A program made the position numbers and the translations under genes. The notes under the pieces were generated by a model that saw only the letters and a program-made list of their open reading frames with translations, had not been told where the DNA came from and did not search any database. From the NCBI GenBank assembly GCA_963377175.1, contig CAUJNA010002902.1, forward strand, positions 1-64,000: a stretch of DNA of 64,000 nt, given 5' to 3'. The stretch comes from Effrenium voratum. Its lineage: Eukaryota; Sar; Dinophyceae; Suessiales; Symbiodiniaceae. Shown piece by piece: positions 18,030-26,676 of this stretch (its first letter is position 1; each line of letters begins with the position of its first letter).

Positions 18030-18180
18030 GGAGACCGGGGCAATCCTGAGATGACAACAGGATTGAAGGAGGCAATCCTGGGGTGACCACAGGATTGAAG
18101 GAGGCAATCCTGGGGTGACAACAGGATTGAAGGAGGCAATCCTGGGGACAACAGGATTGTAGGAGGCAATCCTGGGGCCT
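18030..18180. repeat. Tandem 31-bp repeat with internal palindrome
   Basis: About five units contain AGGATTGAAGGAGGCAATCC, in which AGGATT and AATCCT pair. Units are joined by TGGGGTGACAAC. Related units occur at 20,150-20,260. There are no unique spacers between the repeats, so it is a minisatellite. Confidence 0.75.
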
Positions 18181-18364
18181 CGCAGCCATTGGCAAAAAAA
18201 AGCGTGATGTAGTTTTTTCCGTGGGAGGACTGGGAAGAATCCCGACCTTGGCGCGGGCTCGGCAGGGCTCCGATGCCGGGCAGGTGGCGCGGCCGGGTGT
18301 CCACGAGATCAGACGATGATCCTCCACGCTGTGCTGGGAACCTCACATTTGTGACATTGGTGCC

Positions 18365-18500
18365 ACCAATGTCAAGGAAACGAGGTTGGGCGAGCCAGTA
18401 CTCATTGGGCGAGCCATCAAACGAGGTTGGGCGAGCCAGTACTCATTGGGCGAGCCAGTACTCATTGGGCAAGCCAGTACTAAGGGGCCGTTGGGCGAGC
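18365..18500. repeat. GGGCGAGCCAGTACTCATT minisatellite
   Basis: Units of TTGGGCGAGCCAGTACTCAT, with AACGAGG insertions, are repeated about seven times. Noncoding. Confidence 0.7.
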
Positions 18501-18539
18501 CACTCAACCACTTTCACAGTGGCCTCCACGCCTGCTTCA

Positions 18540-18850
18540 AAGCTGCGCCTGCTTGGCGCTCACGTTCGGTGCCTGCTCGGCACATCTACTTAGTGCCTGC
18601 TCGGCGCTGTGCCTGCTCGGCACGTCTAGTGCCTGCTCGGCACGTCTAGTGCCTGCTCGGCACGTCTAGTGCCTGCTCGGCGTCTAGTGCCTGCTCGGCA
18701 CGTTCGGTGCTCGGCACCGGGGTGCCTGTGCCTGCTCGGCACTGTGCCTGCTCGGCACTGTGCCTGCTCGGCACTGTGCCTGCTCGGCACGTTTAGTTAA
18801 GTGCCTGCTCGGCACTGTGCCTGCTCGGCACATTTAGTTAGGTGCCCGCT
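18540..18850. repeat. GTGCCTGCTCGGCAC minisatellite
   Basis: The 15-base near-palindrome GTGCCTGCTCGGCAC, joined by GTCTA or TGT, is repeated roughly 15-18 times. Small stem-loops could form at each unit. Confidence 0.75.
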
Positions 18851-18949
18851 CGGCACCGCCCCGCCTCGCGAAGTTCTCCAGGATGTCCGACCTACGGCAG
18901 CCTGACAGGAAAAAAACAGGGGGGGGCACTTTGGGGTTGAACCACATGC

Positions 18950-19200
18950 ACATGACATGCAAAACCGTGCGAAAAACCAACATGTCAAAATGACAGGTTC
19001 AAAATCATGCAAAAAACAAGCTGTTCCACGTGTCATGCAAAAAAAACAAGCTGTTCCACATGTCATGTCATGCAAAAAAACAAGCTGTTCCACATGTCAT
19101 GCCATGCAAAAAACCGCATGCAAAACCGTGCAAAAAAGCAAGCTGTTCCACATGTCATGCAAAAACCATGCAAAAACCATGCAAAAACCATGCAAAATGC
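18950..19200. repeat. ATGCAAAAAACAAGCTGTTCC repeats
   Basis: Direct repeats of CAAGCTGTTCCACATGTCATG, joined by GCAAAAA runs, end in four copies of CCATGCAAAAA at about 19,160-19,200. Noncoding. Confidence 0.7.
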
Positions 19201-19242
19201 GGCGCGTACGGAGCGCCAACCCGCCGAACCCTCACAGTCCCC

Positions 19243-19590
19243 CGCGTCCTTGCTCTACGTGCTATATGTGCTATATCTCACAAGGCAAGCCACTGAACAT
19301 CCACTCTCCCCGGGTTCCTTGCTATATGTGCTATATGTGCTATATCTCACAAGGCAAGCTACTGAACATCCACTCTCCCCGGGTTCCTTGCTATATGTGC
19401 TATATGTGCTATATGGCCCTATATAGCACATACAGTGCAGATTTTCGCGCGTACAGAATATATAGCACATATAGTACATATAGCAAGGAGCTGGGGGAGA
19501 GTGGGGGTTCAGCGGCTTGGCGTGTAAGATATAGCACATATAGCACATATAGCAAGGAGCCCGGAGACTGTGGGGGTTCAGCGGCTTGGC
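19243..19590. repeat. Head-to-head array of TATATGTGC/GCACATATA units (2)
   Basis: Forward units (TGCTATATGTGCTATATCTC, ACAAGGCAAGC, ATCCACTCTCCCCGGG) run to about 19,420 and reverse-complement units from about 19,425 to 19,590, with the centre at CTATATGGCCCTATATAGCA. This is the most compact and symmetrical of the three arrays. Confidence 0.85.
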
Positions 19591-19651
19591 GTACACGCGG
19601 CACCGTGCCGCCGCAGTGGGAGGTAGAATCCCCCACTGCGGACAACTCTAG

Positions 19652-20133
19652 CTCTCTCTTTAGAGGGGGTTTCCCAAATGGATTTTATTCTACCTGAGAG
19701 GCTCCTAGCACTCGTCCGTCCAGCATTTGACCTCGTCCTGCGAAGGATTCGAAGTCTAAAACGCTGCGTGCAGGCGTGTGGCTGCAAAATAATGACCCCT
19801 AGATATGCGCCGCAATTTGGCTCCAGGTTGCATTTAAAGCGATGTCAAGCTTTGCCAAAGGAAAACCCTTTTCCCTTTTTTTCGGGGACCCCTTTTTTTG
19901 GGACCCCTTGTTTTCTGTTTTTTTTGTTTTTTCTTAGCCCTGCAAAGGTTGGCTCGCTTGAAATGCAACCTGGAGCCAAATTGCAAGCATATCTAGGGGT
20001 CATTATTTTGCAGCCATACGCCTCCACGCAGCGTTTTAGACTTCGAATCCTTCGCAGGACGAGGTCAAATGCTGGACGGACGAGTGCTAGGAGCCTCTCA
20101 GGTAGAATAGAATCCATTTGGGAAACGCCCTCT
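19652..20133. mobile_element. Foldback/MITE-like element, copy 1
   Basis: Both arms are about 190 bp and inverted: TTTAGAGGG...CCAAATGGATT...CTACCTGAGAGGCTCCTAGC and a segment with GACCTCGTCCTGCGAAGGAT at the left are mirrored at 19,960-20,133. The middle holds CCTTTTCCCTTTTTTTCGGG-type runs and no coding region. The terminal AAAGAGAG of the right arm is missing here. It is non-autonomous, and the mobilising enzyme is unknown. Confidence 0.75.
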
Positions 20134-20144
20134 CCGGTCTGAGG

Positions 20145-20420
20145 GGCTTCGGAGCAATCCTGTTGTGAGCCCAGGATTGAAGGGGGCAATCCTGGGCTCA
20201 CAACAGGATTGAAGGAGGCCATCCTGGGGTGACAACAGGATTGAAGGAGGCCTCCCCGCCTTTGGCAAAAAAAGCGTGCTGTCCTCCCCCACGGGAGGAC
20301 TGGGAAGAATGGGGGAGGACTGGGAAGAATTCCGTCCCGTGGGGCTGGCTCCGAGGCCGGGCAGGTGGCGCGGCCGGGTGGAGGCTTCTATGCCGGGCAG
20401 GTGGCGCGCCAGGGAGGCTT
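20145..20420. repeat. Mixed repeats (AGGATTGAAGG; GGGAGGACTGGGAAGAAT)
   Basis: Four AGGATTGAAGGAGGC-type units, two of them in inverted relation around GCCCAGGATTG, are followed by two GGGAGGACTGGGAAGAAT units and two GCCGGGCAGGTGGCGCG units. All are related to repeats around 18,040-18,300. Confidence 0.65.
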
Positions 20421-20454
20421 CTATGCCAGGCGCGGCAGGCACCAACCCGCCGAA

Positions 20455-21110
20455 CCCTCACAGTCCCCCGGGTCCTTGCTATACGTGCTGTATGTGCTAT
20501 ATGGGTCTCACAAGGCAAGCCGCTGAACATCCACTCTCCCCCGGGTCCTTGCTATACGTGCTATATGGCTCTCACAAGGCAAGCCACTGAACATCCACTC
20601 TCCCCCGGGTCCTTGCTATATGTACTATATGTGCTATATGGCTTTCATAAGGCAAGCCACTGAACATCCACTCTCCCCCGGGTCCTTGCTATATGTGCGA
20701 AATGTGCTATATGGTATAGAAGCCTGTGTACTATACACATAGCATCTCCAACATGTGCCAAACATGCATTGTATAGATATTTTAAAGCGCGTACAGAATA
20801 ATATAGCACATATAGTACATCTAGCAAGGAGCTGGGGGAGAGTGGGGGTTCAGCGGCTTGGCGTGTAAGACCCATAGAGCACATATAGCACATATAGCAA
20901 GGACCCGGGGGAGAGTGGAGGTTCCGCAGGCTTGGCGTGTAAGAAGCACATATAGCACATATAGCAAGGAGCCCGGACCTGTGGGGGTTCAGCGGCTTGG
21001 CGCGGCTTCAATGCCGGGTAGGAGGCTTCGATACCGGGCTTCCATACCATATAGCACATATCACATATAGCAAGGAGCCCGGGGACTGTGGGGGTTCAGC
21101 GGCTTGGCGC
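20455..21110. repeat. Head-to-head array of TATATGTGC/GCACATATA units (3)
   Basis: There are four forward units to about 20,715, a central 80-base AT-rich stretch, and then four or five reverse units from 20,795 to 21,110 (ATATAGCACATATAGCAAGG, GGGGGAGAGTGG, TTCAGCGGCTTGGCG). The third large inverted array lies between the two MITE-like copies. Confidence 0.8.
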
Positions 21111-21180
21111 ACTCTGAATCAAACCGTGGGGGGAGTTCAATGCAGGGAATCTGCAGGGAATCCCTGCATTCCCAGTATGT

Positions 21181-21563
21181 CTCTCTTTAGAGGGCGTTTT
21201 CCAAAATGGATTCTATTCCACCTGAGAGGCTCCCAGCACTCGTCCGTCAGCATTTGACCTCGTCCTGCGAAGGATTCGAAGTCTAAAACGCTGCAGGCGT
21301 GTGGCTGCAAAATAGTGACCCCTAGATATGCGCCGCAATTTGGCTCCAGGTTGCATTTCAAGCGATGTCAAGCTTTGCCAAAGGAAACCCCTTTTCCCTT
21401 TTTTTCGGGGACCCCTTTTTGGGACCCCTTTTTTTCTTTTTTTCTTTTTTCTTAGCCCTGCAAAGGTTGGCTCGCTTGAAATGCAACCTGGAGCCAAATT
21501 GCAAGCATATCTAGGGGTCTCAGGTAGAATAGAATCCATTTGGGAAACGCCCTCTAAAGAGAG
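21181..21563. mobile_element. Foldback/MITE-like element, copy 2
   Basis: The terminal inverted repeats are CTCTCTTTAGAGGGCG (21,181-21,196) and CGCCCTCTAAAGAGAG (21,548-21,563), perfect over 16 bases. The interior matches copy 1, but the right arm has lost about 110 bases between CTAGGGGT and CTCAGGTAGAAT. No target-site duplication is obvious. Confidence 0.8.
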
Positions 21564-21574
21564 AGCTGGGCGGG

Positions 21575-22110
21575 CTTCACAACTTGCTCCTTCGCGGAAG
21601 CAACGTCGTTCGCAACCTGCATCTGGAGGCTCCTCTCTCGTCCAAGTGGACACTCTGTTGGGAGACTACCGAACCGGAACGGCGCAGGACGCGAGAGAGG
21701 CGAAGAGGAGCTCTCGGCCCGGCGTCAAGTTGTAGGTGTGCACAAGGTTCTACGGGTTCGCCGCCAGGGTAGGGTGTAGCCGTCCACGCTCACTCCCGCG
21801 GTGTGCGTGGCAGGGCCACGCTGCAGTGCTGCGGCGAAGCTGCACTTCGGGGCGCACTTCCAGGCGCCGGACCCGCGGAGGTGATGGCGTGCCCGTGAGC
21901 GCCCCGGTGGTGCGTCCGAGGCCGTCAGTGTCCCCGTGGACACGTCGCCCACCTGGTAAGTTGACCGTGTTGTTTGTTGCAGCCTTCAAGTGAAAGCCTC
22001 CCACAGTGAAGCTGGCCGAAGCCACGGACCTCTGTTGAGCGCACTAGGAAGTTGCCGAGCGTGGTGAGCGGCTCCACAACTCCCAGGGTGGCCAGCGTGA
22101 CGTCGTCGGC
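21575..22110. pseudogene. Scrambled fibre-gene debris
   Basis: Short pieces of the fibre gene are joined in both orientations. On the plus strand are LLRGSNVVRNLHLEAPL and QVDTLLGDYRTGTAQDA; on the minus strand are pieces matching THTAGVSVDGYTL, GDVSTGTLTAS and TTLGNFLVRS. Internal blocks of hundreds of bases are missing compared with 12,560-16,339. Confidence 0.65.
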
Positions 22111-22600
22111 CCTCCGTCGAGGAACTTGTGCTTCAGCAGCAGTGCCGAGGCCGCCGTGTTCTCCTCCGCCGTGTTGCCGGCTCCAGGGTCTTCTGGACGG
22201 TTCCGCCGTAGCCTTGGTACCTCCGCGCAAGGCGGCACATTCTCGTTAGTGGCCTCTGCGGGGGGAAGCCGTGGGGAACTGCCTGCAGGGGCGTGTGCTG
22301 CAGGCCGGGGTTTGCTGGACGCACAAAATCGTCCAGGTAGAAGTGCTTGTGACAAATGAGGTGGCTTTGCGGTCCGGCTGATCAGGCAGCGGCTCATTCC
22401 GCTCAAGGTAGCCCAATCTGCTCAAGCGCGGGCGCTGGTTGAAGCCGTGCGCTGAAGCGTCTTCATCCTTTACCGTTGCGCAACTTCGTCTCCGCCCGTT
22501 CCACGCCCCGGCGCTCGGCCCGCGCGTAGCGCAGCTGGCGTGCACGGCCTCCGTCAGCTGGCTCACGTAGCATCCGCGGCTCGTTGCGGTTCAATCGAAT
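22110..22600 (-). pseudogene. X remnant (copy 3)
   Basis: The minus strand keeps the NEP start codons, SQLTEAVHA, FNQRPRLSRLGYLERNEPL, RKATSFVTSTSTWTILC (frame-shifted form of the SHFYLDDF region) and RLARRYQGYGG. The C-terminal half is absent. It follows an AT-hook remnant at 22,605-22,920, so the gene order is conserved. Confidence 0.6.
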
Positions 22601-22604
22601 CATG

Positions 22605-22920
22605 CTTTTACACTAGTACGCTTGCGCCTGTGGTCAGCCGGTCATAAGCGGACTGCCTCTTCAGCATGCGCAGGGCGCGCTGTTGCTCTTGTGAGCAGAG
22701 GCGCCTCCGGTTCAGCCGGTGCTTCAACCGGTGCCTCAACCACTGGTGGTGCCTCCGTCGTCTCAACCGGCGGCTCGTTCGTGTTATATCTTGACCACGT
22801 ATAATTAAAAAGGATGAAGCCGACCGAACACGACAGGGCGCCGGAGGGGAGGCGCTGGAGCCGAAACGACGGGAGAGGCCCCCTGGCAGCAAGAACAAAC
22901 CGAAGCAGGACGTGCCTCTG
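22605..22920 (-). pseudogene. AT-hook protein remnant (copy 2)
   Basis: The minus strand contains AARGPLPSFRLQ-type coding in one frame and PPVETTEAPPVVEAPVEAP...EPEAPLL in another, then a degraded RMLKRQSAYDRLTTGASVLV tail. At least two frameshifts are present. Downstream the TATA-like motif is degraded to GTAAAAGCATG. Confidence 0.6.
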
Positions 22921-22929
22921 AGCCGGCTG

Positions 22930-23440
22930 CCCCAAAACGACCCGCGAAGCCGGACGACGTTGCCGTCCAGGTCGGTCAGGCGGAAGCGCTGTGCCTCAGG
23001 GTAACCGGGCCCTGAGGGCCATGAAGTGCCTGTCGTCCAAGCCGGTACCCACTCCGCTCTTCAGCGTGATCTTGGAGAGGATGTCGTCGCCCAGGTTGCC
23101 CAGGACGCGGCTGGCGTTGGCCAGCTGGGCGCAGCGCAGGTAGACCTCGTTGTGCGCCATCATCTTCACGTGCTGCCCGCCGGAGACGAAGCTCGGGCCC
23201 AGCATGTGGTCCACGCTGAAGGGCTTGGTGGGAGAGGCGGGCGGCGCGGCGGGGTAGTCCGCCGCGTCGGGAAATTGCTGGCGCAGCTCCAGGTCGTTCA
23301 GAATGAGCCGGTTGCCGTCGTAGGCAACGCTCAGACTGTTCGTGGTCTCGCTGTAGGTGGCGGTGGCAAAGTTGGAGCTGATCCAGGCGGCCAGCCGGGG
23401 GCCCGTGTAGTCAAAAACGACTAAGAAGGACAGCGGGCCT
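22930..23440 (-). pseudogene. Y: possible minor capsid (penton) protein, C-terminal part
   Basis: The minus strand reads FDYTGPRLAAWISSNFATAT, then DGNRLILNDLELRQQFPDAA, a PFSVDHMLGPSFVSGGQHVKM segment, HNEVYLRCAQLANASRVLGN, DDILSKITLKSGVGTGLDDR, and, after a frameshift near 23,000, YPEAQRFRLTDLDGNVVRLRG. The closing 'LTD-DG-V-LRG' pattern is like the C-terminal strand of Polinton and adintovirus minor capsid/penton proteins. That is inference from memory of the pattern, not a search. The 5' end is lost in the hairpin block at 23,440-23,695, so only about 170 codons remain. A smaller piece is at 26,270-26,380. Confidence 0.4.
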
Positions 23441-23479
23441 TTTTTTGTCATTTGTGTGGCGGTGTCCCTCAACTTCAAA

Positions 23480-23695
23480 AGCGGTGCCACTCTGCATCAA
23501 AAATGATGCAGAGTGGCACCGGGCCTTTTTTTTTTTTTTTTTTATCATTTTTGTGGCGCAGTCACTCAACGCCAAAAAACGGCGTTGAAGGACAGCGGGC
23601 TTTTTTTGCTGTTTTTGTGGCGGTGCCCCTCAACTTCAAAAGCGGTGCCACTCTGCATCAAAAATGATGCAGAGTGGCACCGGGCCTTTTTTTTA
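23480..23695 (+). terminator. Hairpins with long T-tracts beside the capsid 3' end
   Basis: Two near-identical hairpins (GGTGCCACTCTGCATCA, AAAA, TGATGCAGAGTGGCACC) lie at about 23,483-23,520 and 23,642-23,682. They are followed by T18 and T8 on the plus strand. The capsid stop codon (minus strand) lies inside the second T-tract. A degenerate third unit lies at about 23,560-23,610. Confidence 0.65.
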
Positions 23696-24650
23696 GTCCA
23701 GCACCGAGACGCCCGTGCCGGAGAGCGTCACCAGCTGGTAGGCCACCAGGTGGATGAACAGGTCCGTCATCGTGCCGTCCAGGCCCTTGAAGGTGAACCG
23801 GGCAAGGTTGCCCGAGCGGGTGCTGTGGGCACGCGCTCGGTGGGAAAGCCGGCAATGAAGCTGTGGCGCAGGTAGCCCACGCGGCCGATGTCGATGTTGC
23901 GCACCGTGTCGTCGTAAGTACCCGCGAGGACCGAGAGGAAGTGGAAGTGCTCCGAGGCTCCCTTCATAGGGTTGTGAGGGTACTGCAGGCTGCCCAGCTG
24001 CATCAGAGTGTCCTCCTGCCTGGCAGCGCCGCTGGGGGCCACCTGCCCCGGGTTGGCCAGCAAGTGGATCTTGGAGCCCGCGTCGTTGTCCCAAAAAGTC
24101 ACAAACGCGGCCATGAGTTTCGTGAAGGCGCGCGCCACGGTGACGTTGTGCTCCGCCACGCCGTTCGGGACGCTGGACTGCTGCGTGTGCCTTCCTGAGA
24201 GGAGCACGCGGTTGAAGGACTCTACCAGCGCAGAGTCCAGGACGACCTGGGAGGCCAGAACTCGGACGTTCTGGATCTCAAAGTCGGTGCTCAGCGTGGC
24301 CCCCGCCGGGTGCGCGCCGGCGTTCTCGGACCACAGCGCAGTTGTGGCGTCCGCAAACTCAATTTCTATCACCAGATTCAGCTGCGGCGGCAGCATCTTC
24401 CCGCAGCGCAGGATGCCCACCATGGTGGGGCGCAGCAGCACGTCCGCGTAGCCGCCCTGGTGCACCGCGCGGGCGATGCGCGGGTCGTTCACTTCGTCGA
24501 ACCGGACGCGCTGGACGAAGCAGGCGGGGTTGGGCGTGGCTGGGGCCAGCGGGTTGGTGCCGTCCGTGTTCCTGACGCGGAAGGCGATCTTGATCGATGA
24601 AGGACGTGCCGCTGGTCAGCGGGATGCGGCAGACCCTGGAGAAGGAGCCC
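23693..24650 (-). pseudogene. Major capsid protein, N-terminally truncated (copy 2)
   Basis: The minus strand carries the capsid from SRVCRIPLTSGTSFID to GTGVSVLD, with TAA at 23,693. It lacks the first ~48 residues and has a ~30-residue deletion between EVN-type and RTGRAG positions (near 24,500). A frameshift lies near 23,820. It supplies the C-terminal part missing from copy 1, including DDTVRNIDIGRVGYLRHSF and GLDGTMTDLFIHLVAYQLVT. Its N-terminus is fused to gene X with the intergenic hairpin array deleted. Confidence 0.65.
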
Positions 24651-25602
24651 CAGAAAAAGGGGCGCGGCGTGTGGTTGGACTGCGCCTGAACACGGAAGCC
24701 AGACTGAGAGGAGGCGCCGCTGCTTGCGGGGCTGCCTGAAGTGCTGCTGCCTGAGCGCAGCGTGAAGTGCTGAGGCTGAGTGGCGTCATTCATGTTGTTG
24801 GCGGACCGGACGTTCTGCGCGGCCGCGTCCTCGCTGCCCTGCTGGGGCCGGAAGAGCGTGTTCTCCAGCACCCAGCCCGTGCCGCGTGCGAGGCCGTAGG
24901 CTGCGCCGCCTGCGATGCCCACGGCCAGCCCCGCCGCGCCAACTCCCGCCGCGCCAGCCGTCTGCAGTGCTGCGCAGACGGTCCGTGATGGAGGGCGGCC
25001 CCTGCCCGTTGCTGGCCAGGGCGCCGGCCTCGGGGTCTCCCGCCAGGTCATCCTCAACAAAGCGGGTTCCGCCGTAGCCTTGGTACCTCCGCGCAAGGCG
25101 CACGTCCTCGTCCGTGGCCTCTGCGGGAGTGCGGAAGCCGTCCTCGGGAATTGCCTGCAGAGGCGTGTGCTGCAGGGGCCGGGGGTTGGGGTCCTCGCTG
25201 GACTGTACGAAATCGTCCAAGTAGAAGTGGCTTGTGACGAACGAGGTGGCCTTGCGGTCCGGCTGGTCCAGGGGCAGCGGCTCATTCCGCTCAAGGTAGC
25301 CCACCACCTGCTCAAATCGCGGGCGCTGGTTGAAGCCGTGCGCCCGAAGCGTCTTCAACGCCCCTGCGCTCGGCGCGCGCGTAGCGCAGCTGGGGTACCT
25401 GGCGCTGCACGGCCTCCGTCAGCCGGCTCACGTCGTCCAGGTGCCGCTGCCCCTTCTGCGCCTGCCTGCGCTCCCCAAGCCAATTGTTGAAGGCCCGCGC
25501 CTCCTCCAGTTCTCGGTAGCGCTTCAGCAGCAGCGGCTGCAAGTTGTAACTGGGGTACGTCTTGCGGAACCACCGGAGCATCCGCGGCTCGTTGCGGGGC
25601 TC
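24650..25602 (-). pseudogene. X: membrane-like virion protein (copy 2), fused to capsid
   Basis: The minus strand reads EPRNEPRMLRWFRKTYPSYN, RAFNNWLGERRQAQKGQRHL, FNQRPRFEQVVGYLERNEPL, DRKATSFVTSHFYLDDFVQS, PSITDRLRSTAD, then the hydrophobic GLAVGIAGGAAYGLA and LENTLFRPQQGSEDA. It ends abruptly at RPFFWGSFS, which runs into the capsid SRVCRIP. Two frameshifts are visible. Compared with copy 1 it lacks about 230 bases in the Ala-rich middle and about 40 C-terminal residues. Confidence 0.6.
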
Positions 25603-25710
25603 AATAAAAGTAATTAATAGTTGTTAATTCTATTTTTCCTGTTTTAGTTAGTTTTTTTGGGTGTTGAAGGTATTTCGGTTTATTCCCTCTATCTTTGCTT
25701 TTGTTGTATT
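25603..25710 (-). other. 108-bp AT-rich insertion in the start of X
   Basis: Copy 1 reads ATGATGTCCATA-GAGCCCCGC. Here the same joined sequence is split by 108 bases of about 70% A+T, beginning AATACAACAAAAGC on the minus strand and ending TTACTTTTATT. It does not have GT/GC...AG ends, so it is not an ordinary intron. It separates the start codons from the rest of X. Confidence 0.6.
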
Positions 25711-25726
25711 TATGGACATCATGCTT

Positions 25727-26167
25727 TTATACCAGTACACTTGCGCCTGTGGTCAGCCGGTCAAAAGCGGACTGCCTCTCCAGCATGCGCAGGGCGCGCT
25801 GCTGCTCTCTTGTGAGCTGAGGCGCCTCCGGTTCAGCCGGTGCCGCCGGTGCCTCTGCCAGCGCCTCTGGTGCCTCCGCCGGCGCCGTCTCAACCGGAGG
25901 CTTTGGCTTGCGCTTTGGAGCAGCCGGCTCAGTAGGCACGTCCTGCTTCGGTTTGTTCTTGCTCCCAGGGGGCCTGCCCCGCCGTTTCGGTTCCGGCGCA
26001 GCGTCCTGCGCAGCGTCCGGCGCAGCGTACGGCCGCAGCGTGTGGACGCAGCAGTGTGGCAACTCTTGCGCTTCCTTTGCGCTTCTTGCGCCTCTTGCGC
26101 CTCTTTTGCGCCTGTTGGTTTCAAGGGGCGTTTTATCGTGTTCGGTCGGCCTTAGGACCCCGTTCAA
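25727..26167 (-). CDS. AT-hook protein (best-kept copy)
   Basis: The open frame from ATG 26,167 to TAA 25,727 gives 146 codons. The first ~45 residues are poorly conserved in the other copies, so the true start may be internal. Residues about 60-75 contain KRRGRPPGSKNKPKQ, a canonical AT-hook (R-G-R-P core) for minor-groove DNA binding. Then come a Pro/Ala/Glu-rich linker (EAPEALAEAPAAPAEPE) and the conserved tail LTREQQRALRMLERQSAFDR. The tail is the part retained in four places in the window. It is likely a small DNA-binding protein of the element, for genome packaging or regulation (inference). X follows it directly. Confidence 0.55.
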   Translation of the reverse strand: MNGVLRPTEHDKTPLETNRRKRGARGARSAKEAQELPHCCVHTLRPYAAPDAAQDAAPEPKRRGRPPGSKNKPKQDVPTEPAAPKRKPKPPVETAPAEAPEALAEAPAAPAEPEAPQLTREQQRALRMLERQSAFDRLTTGASVLV

Positions 26168-26199
26168 TTATACGTGGTCCAGAAATAACACGAACGCGG

Positions 26200-26480
26200 A
26201 CAACGACGACCCGCGAAAGCCGGACGACGTTTGCCGTTCCAGGTGTCAGGCGGAAGCGCCGTGCTCAGGGTAACGGGCCCTCTGCTGAGGGCCACTGAAG
26301 TGCCCGTTCGTTGAGCCCGCCGTCTCCACACTGGTGCCACCTCCGCTCTTCAGCGTGTTCTTGGAGAGGGATGTCGTTTGCCCAGGTTGACTGGACGGCA
26401 CGATGACGGAACTGTTCATTCCACCTTGGTGGCCTACCAGCTGGTGACGCTCCCTCGGCACGGGCGGACTCGTGCTGGAC
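26200..26480. pseudogene. Joined debris of Y and capsid C-terminus
   Basis: On the minus strand are LSKNTLKSGGGT and the DLDGNVV/RLRG region of Y. On the plus strand is a piece corresponding to the capsid tail (GGLPAGDA/VAYQLVTL). Both are short and broken. Confidence 0.55.
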
Positions 26481-26514
26481 TAAAAAGGACGGTGTTCACG
26501 CTGCCATCAATTTT

Positions 26515-26640
26515 TGTATGGCAGAGTGGCACCGCTTTTGAAGTTGAGGGACACCGCCACAAAAATGACAAAAAAAGCCCCGGTGTCCCTCTTCACCATT
26601 TTTGGCGCAGAGGGACACCGCAAAAAAAACATGCAAAAAT
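26515..26640 (-). terminator. Hairpin and T-tract after methyltransferase copy 2
   Basis: In the minus (methyltransferase) direction, GCGGTGTCCCTCTGCGCC...AAGAGGGACACCGGGGC is followed by TTTTTTTGTC. A second partial hairpin lies near 26,520. The position relative to the stop is the same as in copy 1. Confidence 0.6.
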
Positions 26641-26676
26641 ACGGAAAAATGGGCTCCCTGGTTGCAGGGAAGCCAC

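Noticed and set aside
18030..18180. CRISPR-like array
   Set aside because: The repeats are contiguous, with no unique spacers of constant length; it is a minisatellite with a small palindrome.
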